Origin: Pseudomonas sp. NFACC02
Lineage (GTDB): Bacteria > Pseudomonadota > Gammaproteobacteria > Pseudomonadales > Pseudomonadaceae
DNA: 64,000 nucleotides
NCBI RefSeq assembly: GCF_900110765.1
Contig: NZ_FOEO01000002.1
Location: 310,001-374,000, forward strand
Direction of reading: 5' to 3'
The notes below the pieces were generated by a model. The model made no database searches and was not told the DNA's origin. It was given only the letters and a program-made list of their open reading frames with translations. Both the position numbers and the translations under genes were made by a program. Below, one piece after another: positions 58,386 to 64,000 of the stretch (position 1 is its first letter; each line of letters starts with the position of its first letter).

Positions 58386-59600
58386 TTAACGTCGGGTTCT
58401 CGGAAGCAGGATGGCGAGGATGCCAAGCAACGGCAGGAATGAGCAGAGGGTGTAGACATAGACAATGCCGTGAAGATCCGCGAGGTGGCCTAATAATGCC
58501 GCACCAATGCCACCGAAGCCGAACATCAGTCCGAAAAAGATCCCGGCGATCATGCCGACGTTGCCCGGAACCAGTTCCTGCGCGTAGACCACGATGGCCG
58601 AGAACGCCGACGCGAGGATGAAGCCGATGATCACACTCAGCACGCTGGTCCAGAACAGGTCGGCGTACGGCAGCGCGATGGTGAACGGGGCGACGCCGAG
58701 AATGGAGAACCAGATCACTGCCTTGCGTCCGATCTTGTCGCCGATCGGGCCGCCGAAAAACGTCCCCGCCGCCACCGCCGCCAGGAACATGAACAGGTGC
58801 AATTGCGAACTGGCCACGGTCAGCTGAAATTTGTCGATCAGGAAGAAGGTGAAGTAGCTGGTGAAGCTGGCCATGTAGAAATACTTGGAGAACACCAGCA
58901 GCGCCAACACCACCAGAGCGCCGGTCACTCGGCCCCTGGACAACCCGTGTGTCGCCGCTTGGCCGGCCTTCAGCTTGAAGAGCGCAAGGTGTTTTTTGTA
59001 CCAGCGGCTGATAGCGTAAAGCAGCCCCACCGAGAACAGCGCGATCAGACCGAAATAGGCGATATGCCCCTGCCCGAACGGAATGATGATCGCGGCGGCC
59101 AGCAGCGGGCCGATGGCCGAGCCACTGTTACCCCCGACCTGGAAGCTGGATTGCGCCAGACCAAAACGACCACCGGACGCCAGTCGGGCGATGCGCGACG
59201 CTTCGGGGTGGAAGGTCGAGGAGCCAACACCGATCAAACCGGCCGCCAGCAGGATCAGCGGGAAACTGCCCACGGTCGCGAGCATCAGAACACCCGCCAG
59301 AATGCACAACGACCCTACCGGCAGCACCAGCGGATTCGGATGACGGTCGGTGTAATAGCCCACCCAGGGCTGCAGCAACGAGGCCGTGACCTGAAACGTC
59401 AGGGTAATCAGGCCCACCTGGGTAAAACTCAAGCCGTATGACGCTTTGAGCATGGGATAGATCGAGGGCAGGATCGACTGGATCAGGTCATTGAGCAGGT
59501 GCGCCAAGGCCACCGCACCAATGATGCGCATGACCAGCGGACTGGATTGAGAGGTCGCGGAGGTCGCGGTCGAGGGGCTGGTGACGGCCATCGGGTTCAT
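58386..59600 (-). CDS. MFS transporter, fosmidomycin-resistance (Fsr) type
   Basis: Twelve-helix efflux protein (404 aa) related to E. coli Fsr: AHLLNDLIQSILPSIYPMLK, FTQVGLITLTFQVTASLLQP, FHPEASRIARLASGGRFGLAQS and GDKIGRKAVIWFS. Proven substrates of the group include fosmidomycin and trimethoprim. Coupling to arsB suggests a role in toxic-compound export, possibly an arsenical, but this is inference. Another ATG three codons downstream (59591) could be the true start. Confidence 0.82.
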   Translation of the reverse strand: MNPMAVTSPSTATSATSQSSPLVMRIIGAVALAHLLNDLIQSILPSIYPMLKASYGLSFTQVGLITLTFQVTASLLQPWVGYYTDRHPNPLVLPVGSLCILAGVLMLATVGSFPLILLAAGLIGVGSSTFHPEASRIARLASGGRFGLAQSSFQVGGNSGSAIGPLLAAAIIIPFGQGHIAYFGLIALFSVGLLYAISRWYKKHLALFKLKAGQAATHGLSRGRVTGALVVLALLVFSKYFYMASFTSYFTFFLIDKFQLTVASSQLHLFMFLAAVAAGTFFGGPIGDKIGRKAVIWFSILGVAPFTIALPYADLFWTSVLSVIIGFILASAFSAIVVYAQELVPGNVGMIAGIFFGLMFGFGGIGAALLGHLADLHGIVYVYTLCSFLPLLGILAILLPRTRR

Positions 59601-59735
59601 CCATCGAACGATTGAGCACCGCGCGCGAGATCATTTCAAAAGATGTCGGCGGCACAAGGGGCCGCCAATGTGCCATTTTTTGGGGCAGTGATGCCATGTT
59701 TTGTTGCGAGTGGCCGGGCTCGCCTCATCAGCATC

Positions 59736-59831
59736 TTCTGCAGGAGTGAGTTTGCTCACGAAGAGGCAAGCGCATCCGCCACCTTTCCATCGCCTGATAC
59801 TCACCCTTCGCGAGCAAGCTCACTCCCACAG
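59736..59831. repeat. REP inverted pair (GGAGTGAG family)
   Basis: TCTGCAGGAGTGAGTTTGCTC at the left and GAGCAAGCTCACTCCCACAG at the right, separated by about 50 bp, between two MFS genes. Confidence 0.75.
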
Positions 59832-59845
59832 GGACGGTCCAGGCC

Positions 59846-61186
59846 CTAGGCGACGGGCTGCATCGCAGGACGCCGGGCCAGGCTGCCATCCACGTCGTGC
59901 AACGACACCTTCGACGTTTCCGGCAACGCCAGACCGCCGACCAGCCCCAACAGCGCGATCACGATCAGGTAGAACGCAGGCGAGAGGTTGCTGCCGGTCA
60001 GGCCGATCAGCCAGGTCGCCATCAACGGCGCGGTACCGCCAAAGATCGTGTAAGCCATGTTGTAGGTGATGGCCGACGCGGTGTAACGGGTGCGTGTCGG
60101 GAAGGTTTCCGACAGCAGTGCAGCGGTCACCACGTTGCACAGTACGGCGCCGGTCGCCAACAGCATCACGCCGACGATCGAGCCGGTGAACGATCCGGAA
60201 CTCGCCATCAGGAACGACGGATACACCATCACCGCCAGCAGGACGCAGGCGGTAATCACCGTCGCCCGACGCCCGACCTTGTCGGAAAACGCCCCGGCCA
60301 CCGGACACATCGCTGCGGCGAACAGCAAGGCAATCAATGACACCAGCAATGCGGTCGCGCGGCTCAAACCTCCCGCGACTTGCAGGTAGGTCGCAAAGTA
60401 GGTGGTGAACATGTAGAACGACAGCGCCGTCAGCGAAATGAACGCGCCCAGAGCACAGATCGCCGCACCGTGATTGCGCAGGGTTTCCTTGAGCGGGGAA
60501 TGCGCGACCGCGTGTTCTTCAGTGACCGCCTGGAACGCAGGGGTTTCGTCCAGCTTCCAGCGCAGGTACAGGCCGACCAGCCCCAGCGGCGCGGCGACCA
60601 GGAATGGCAGGCGCCAGCCCCAACTGCTCATGGCGTCGGCAGACAGCGAGGCTTCCAGCGCATAGGCAAAGATCGCCGCCGCAGCGAACGCCGAAAAGGT
60701 CGAAACGGGCACGAAACTGCCGTACCACGCACGCTTCCCGCGAGGGGCATGCTCCATCAGGTAGGCACAGGCACCGGCGTATTCGCCGCCGGCCGAGAAC
60801 CCTTGCGCGCAGCGAATGATCGTGAGCAAAACCGGTGCCGTGACACCGATGGCGGCGTAGGTGGGTAGCAGTCCAATGATGGTGGTCGCCCCGGCCATCA
60901 ACAGAATGGTGAACGCCAGCGTGCGTTTGCGGCCGATCTTGTCGCCGAGCATGCCAAAAAACAGCCCGCCCAACGGACGGAACGCGAAGGCTACGGCGAA
61001 CACTGCGAAGGTCTTGAGCAACGCCACGCTGGCATCGCCACTGGGGAAGAATTGCTGGGCGATCGTGGTCGCGAGAAATCCATACACGGCGAAGTCGAAC
61101 CATTCGACGAAATTGCCGATCCCGGCCGCAACGATGACTTTTCTCAAGGTGGCAGGTTCAACCTGCTCAATGGCTGGAGTGGTCAT
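59846..61186 (-). CDS. MFS transporter, metabolite:H+ symporter type
   Basis: Twelve-helix symporter (446 aa) of the MHS family (ProP, KgtP, ShiA relatives). It opens with AAGIGNFVEWFDFAVYGFLA, carries loop motif A GMLGDKIGRKRTLAF and has RCAQGFSAGGEYAGACAYLMEHAP, a family hallmark. Likely substrates are organic acids or osmolytes; specificity cannot be read from the sequence. I start at ATG 61186 after GAGG, rejecting a 65-residue in-frame extension with no family similarity. Confidence 0.88.
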   Translation of the reverse strand: MTTPAIEQVEPATLRKVIVAAGIGNFVEWFDFAVYGFLATTIAQQFFPSGDASVALLKTFAVFAVAFAFRPLGGLFFGMLGDKIGRKRTLAFTILLMAGATTIIGLLPTYAAIGVTAPVLLTIIRCAQGFSAGGEYAGACAYLMEHAPRGKRAWYGSFVPVSTFSAFAAAAIFAYALEASLSADAMSSWGWRLPFLVAAPLGLVGLYLRWKLDETPAFQAVTEEHAVAHSPLKETLRNHGAAICALGAFISLTALSFYMFTTYFATYLQVAGGLSRATALLVSLIALLFAAAMCPVAGAFSDKVGRRATVITACVLLAVMVYPSFLMASSGSFTGSIVGVMLLATGAVLCNVVTAALLSETFPTRTRYTASAITYNMAYTIFGGTAPLMATWLIGLTGSNLSPAFYLIVIALLGLVGGLALPETSKVSLHDVDGSLARRPAMQPVA

Positions 61187-61419
61187 GCAAACCTCGGCAA
61201 ACGTGGGAAAGATCCAATTATCGGTACAGCGCCTGAGCCATCTTGCTCCAGAAGTGTCGCCGACATGCTCAGGACCGACCTGTCGGGGTGTCTGTTTCGC
61301 AGGATTCGTGCCAGACAGCGCGCAGCGGCGGAAATCTTCCGCCATTCTGTCGCCGAGCGACGGTACGCTGAGGGAGCGCATTCATTCGCTCCACAGGCGG
61401 CGTGTGGTCGTTTATTGAA

Positions 61420-62322
61420 TCAGCGTGCCCCCACGGTGAACGTTGTTTTTCCTTGAAGCCCGCCGGTGTGTACGAAGACCAACCGAGTGCCTGACGCGAA
61501 ACGCCCGGCCTCCACCGCCTGCCGCAATGCCAACAGCGCCTTGCCGGTGTACAGCGGTTCAAGCGGGATCCCACCCTGCTGCTCACACTCCGTCATGAAC
61601 GTCATAAGCGCGGAATCGACTTTGGCAAAGCCGCCTCGACTGGCATCAAGCAACTCGTAACGCTGATCGTGAGAACCGCCGAGAATGGCTTGTACGTTCT
61701 GCGCCACGCCATGCCCCTCAGGCACCGCCATCGCGCCGTAGACCTGGTGTCCCGCCGACTCTGCGAGCACGAGGCCCGCCAGTGTGGTTCCCGTCCCGCA
61801 GGCCAGCCACCAACCGTCGTAATCCTGCCAGCCCAGAGCGCCAAGCTGGCTGCGCGCCTGACTCACGATCTCGGCGCAACCCAACGCGCCGTCCATACCG
61901 CCACCGCCTTCAGGAACCGGGTGCAGCTTTGGATAACGGTCACGCCACGGCGTCCAGAAACCCGCTTCATGCCGAGCGCGATACCCGGCATAGCCCAGCC
62001 AGTGCAGCGTCATGCCGAACCGCTGCACGTCGAGCACCGTAGGCGTTTCCACCGGGTGCCCGCGCACCAGCCCGACCGTTGAAAAGCCAAACCGCTTCCC
62101 CGCGGCGGCCAGTGCATGAAGGTGATTGGAATGCGCGCCACCGAGACTGATCACGCCTTCAGCGCGGGCCTGCCTGGCGGCGGTCAGATGATGTTTCAGC
62201 TTGAACCACTTGTTGCCGCTGATCAGCGGGTCGATCAGGTCCAGACGCAGGATGGCGACCTCGATGCGGGCGGCACGCAGCCAGTCGAGATCGAGGATGT
62301 GCAATGGCGCGGGAGGGAGCAT
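61420..62322 (-). CDS. PLP-dependent ACC deaminase / D-cysteine desulfhydrase family protein
   Basis: Fold-type II PLP enzyme (300 aa). The Schiff-base lysine is K38 in SGNKWFKLKHHL, followed by the phosphate and substrate loop GGAHSNHLHALAAAG and GTGTTLAGL. The family includes ACC deaminase (AcdS) and D-cysteine desulfhydrase (DcyD). The sequence looks closer to the shorter desulfhydrase-like members, so ACC deamination should not be assumed. The start at ATG 62322 (MLPPAPLHILDLDW) is the most family-like; GTG 62364 is an alternative. Confidence 0.8.
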   Translation of the reverse strand: MLPPAPLHILDLDWLRAARIEVAILRLDLIDPLISGNKWFKLKHHLTAARQARAEGVISLGGAHSNHLHALAAAGKRFGFSTVGLVRGHPVETPTVLDVQRFGMTLHWLGYAGYRARHEAGFWTPWRDRYPKLHPVPEGGGGMDGALGCAEIVSQARSQLGALGWQDYDGWWLACGTGTTLAGLVLAESAGHQVYGAMAVPEGHGVAQNVQAILGGSHDQRYELLDASRGGFAKVDSALMTFMTECEQQGGIPLEPLYTGKALLALRQAVEAGRFASGTRLVFVHTGGLQGKTTFTVGAR

Positions 62323-62429
62323 GGCGATCGTTGATCCATCAAAGAGGGCGGAGTTTACCACCACGCCCGGGCCACGCTGGGCCCGGTCCGCCTTGACCTC
62401 ATGACCGCCGATACCCGCAGGATCGTCCC

Positions 62430-64000
62430 TTATAGCTCCGCCGCCAGTCGCGAGCCCTGGTTGATTGCACGCTTGGCATCGAGCTCAGCGGCGACATCCG
62501 CCCCCCCGATCAGGTGCACGCTCTGACCTGCGGCCTGCAAGCCATCGTACAGCTCACGGAGCGGGTCCTGGCCTGCGCAGATCACCACGTTATCCACCGG
62601 CAGCAACCTCTCCTCGCCTTCCGCGCCGATGCGAATGTGCAGACCGGCATCGTCGATCTTCAGGTACTCGACGCTGTTCAGCATCTGGACCTGCTTGTTC
62701 TTCAGCCCCGTACGGTGAATCCAGCCAGTGGTTTTCCCCAGGCCATCGCCCACCTTCGAGGTCTTGCGCTGCAGCAGGAACACCTGCCGCGCAGGGGCGT
62801 GTGGATGCGCCTTGATCCCGGCGACACCCCCACGGGCCGACAACGCGCCGTCGATACCCCACTCTTCCCAGAACGCGTCGCGGTCCAGACTGGTGGCAAC
62901 CCCCTGATGCACCAGGAACTCGGAGACGTCGAACCCGATCCCGCCCGCCCCGATCACCGCAACCGAGTTGCCCACCGGCTTGCGCCCGAGGATCACGTCC
63001 AGATAGCTGAGCACCTTGGCATTATCGACACCTGGAATCGCAGGCGTGCGAGGGGCGATCCCGGTGGCAAGAATGACTTCGTCGTACCCCTTGCCCACCA
63101 GATCATCCACCGCGACACGGGTGTTCAGGCGCACATCGACTCCGGTGGTCTGCAGCTTGCGACCGAAATACCGCAGGGTTTCGTAGAACTCTTCCTTGCC
63201 CGGAATCCGCTTGGCGATGTTGAACTGACCACCAATCTCGCTGGCTGAATCGAACAGTGTGACGTCATGTCCGCGCTCGGCGGCGACAGTCGCCGCCGCA
63301 AGGCCGGCGGGGCCTGCGCCAATCACCGCGATCTTCTTGATCTGCCTGACCGGCAGGTAATTGAGCTCGGTTTCGTGACACGCACGCGGGTTGACCAGGC
63401 AGGTGGTGAGCTTGCCGCCGAAGGTGTGATCCAGGCACGCCTGGTTGCAACCGATGCAGGTGTTGATTTCATCGCCTCGGCCTTCTGCCGCCTTGTTCAC
63501 GAAATCGGCGTCAGCGAGAAATGGACGCGCCATGGACACCATGTCGGCATCACCTTCAGCCAGTACCTGCTCAGCGACCTCCGGTGTATTGATCCGGTTG
63601 GTGGTGATCAGCGGGATCGACACTGACCCGCGCATTTTTGCGGTGACCTTGACGAATGCCGCGCGCGGGACCTTGGTGGCGATGGTCGGAATGCGCGCTT
63701 CGTGCCAGCCAATGCCGGTGTTGATCAAGGTCGCCCCGGCCTGTTCGATGGCTTTGGCCAGTTGCACCACTTCTTCCCAGGTGCTGCCACCTTCAATCAG
63801 GTCCAGCATCGACAGGCGATAGATGATGATGAAGTTCACCCCCACAGCCTCTCGAACCCGACGGACGATTTCCACCGGAAGGCGCATGCGGTTTTCGTAA
63901 CTGCCGCCCCAACGATCGGTGCGGTGGTTGGTGTGGGCGACCAGGAACTGGTTGATGAAATAGCCTTCCGAGCCCATGATTTCCACGCCGTCGTACCCGG
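62430..64000 (-). CDS. fadH: 2,4-dienoyl-CoA reductase FadH-like NADPH oxidoreductase (5' end outside window)
   Basis: C-terminal 520 or so residues of an Old-Yellow-Enzyme/iron-sulfur flavoprotein; E. coli FadH has 672. It reduces the conjugated double bonds of 2,4-dienoyl-CoA during unsaturated fatty-acid oxidation. The TIM barrel ends with FVKVTAKMRGSVSIPLITTNRINTP. The [4Fe-4S] site is CIGCNQACLDHTFGG...TCLVNP. The FAD domain begins VIGAGPAGLAAATVAAERGHDVTLF and the NAD(P)H domain contains VAVIGAGGIGFDVSEFLVHQG. The N terminus lies beyond the right edge. Confidence 0.92.
   Translation of the reverse strand, partial: GYDGVEIMGSEGYFINQFLVAHTNHRTDRWGGSYENRMRLPVEIVRRVREAVGVNFIIIYRLSMLDLIEGGSTWEEVVQLAKAIEQAGATLINTGIGWHEARIPTIATKVPRAAFVKVTAKMRGSVSIPLITTNRINTPEVAEQVLAEGDADMVSMARPFLADADFVNKAAEGRGDEINTCIGCNQACLDHTFGGKLTTCLVNPRACHETELNYLPVRQIKKIAVIGAGPAGLAAATVAAERGHDVTLFDSASEIGGQFNIAKRIPGKEEFYETLRYFGRKLQTTGVDVRLNTRVAVDDLVGKGYDEVILATGIAPRTPAIPGVDNAKVLSYLDVILGRKPVGNSVAVIGAGGIGFDVSEFLVHQGVATSLDRDAFWEEWGIDGALSARGGVAGIKAHPHAPARQVFLLQRKTSKVGDGLGKTTGWIHRTGLKNKQVQMLNSVEYLKIDDAGLHIRIGAEGEERLLPVDNVVICAGQDPLRELYDGLQAAGQSVHLIGGADVAAELDAKRAINQGSRLAAEL

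Noticed and set aside
61420..62322. Naming the PLP enzyme acdS (ACC deaminase)
   Set aside because: The fold and lysine motif fit the family, but the sequence cannot separate ACC deaminase from D-cysteine desulfhydrase, so no symbol was given.

Overview
The window is a stretch of core chromosome from a Pseudomonas, most likely of the P. syringae / P. fluorescens lineage. The gene order lolA-ftsK-aat-bpt-infA-clpA-clpS-cspD-icd-idh-nudJ-mnmA-hflD-purB, the paired dimeric and monomeric isocitrate dehydrogenases, the fused nuoCD gene and the 441-residue AceA all fit that genus. So do the GTGGGAGCGAGC/GTAGGAGCG-type REP palindromes between genes. Both ends cut genes: lolA loses its 3' end on the left and a fadH-like reductase loses its 5' end on the right.

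Layout. (1) 1-8500: lolA and the DNA translocase ftsK, then an N-degron block. aat and bpt make N-terminal Leu/Phe tags, and clpS and clpA recognise and unfold the tagged proteins; infA and cspD lie among them. (2) 8521-18183: icd and idh transcribed divergently, then nudJ, mnmA, hflD, purB, the ribosomal oxygenase roxA and a GNAT gene. (3) 18368-21101: a small periplasmic secretin-N-like protein and isocitrate lyase aceA, whose upstream region carries two TGTAGTG/CACTACA operators. (4) 21601-36547: the complete 13-gene nuoA-N operon for respiratory complex I, with a Fur-like palindrome upstream and a strong terminator downstream. (5) 36595-43139: a sensory region with a dCache chemoreceptor, a small orphan gene, an AI-2E family permease and an sCache chemoreceptor. 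The first chemoreceptor is bracketed by two inverted copies of a repeat that ends in a hexanucleotide microsatellite. (6) 43233-45887: a four-gene operon (two PepSY proteins, an OmpR-type regulator and a histidine kinase) whose order and upstream TTAAG-N6-TTAAG box match the Fe(II)-responsive bqsPQRS operon of P. aeruginosa. (7) 46047-55734: patatin-like lipase, queD, an omptin-family outer-membrane protease, pepN, and a compact run of DUF2797, yeaC, rhomboid, metallophosphatase and nadK genes. (8) 56141-64000: a DUF1853 gene, arsB joined directly to an Fsr-like MFS gene, a second MFS transporter, a PLP-dependent deaminase/desulfhydrase and fadH.

The functional core is central carbon and energy metabolism: the TCA branch point (icd, idh) against the glyoxylate shunt (aceA), feeding NADH to complex I. 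Around it are protein quality control, purine, tRNA and NAD(P) housekeeping, and environmental sensing. I found no prophage, insertion sequence, CRISPR array, rRNA or tRNA, and no clearly new multi-gene system. The most interesting points are regulatory (BqsR box with a degenerate iron motif in the kinase, paired aceA operators, Fur-like site before nuo), structural (inverted microsatellite-tipped repeats around a chemoreceptor gene), and one gene unusual for the genus (the omptin).
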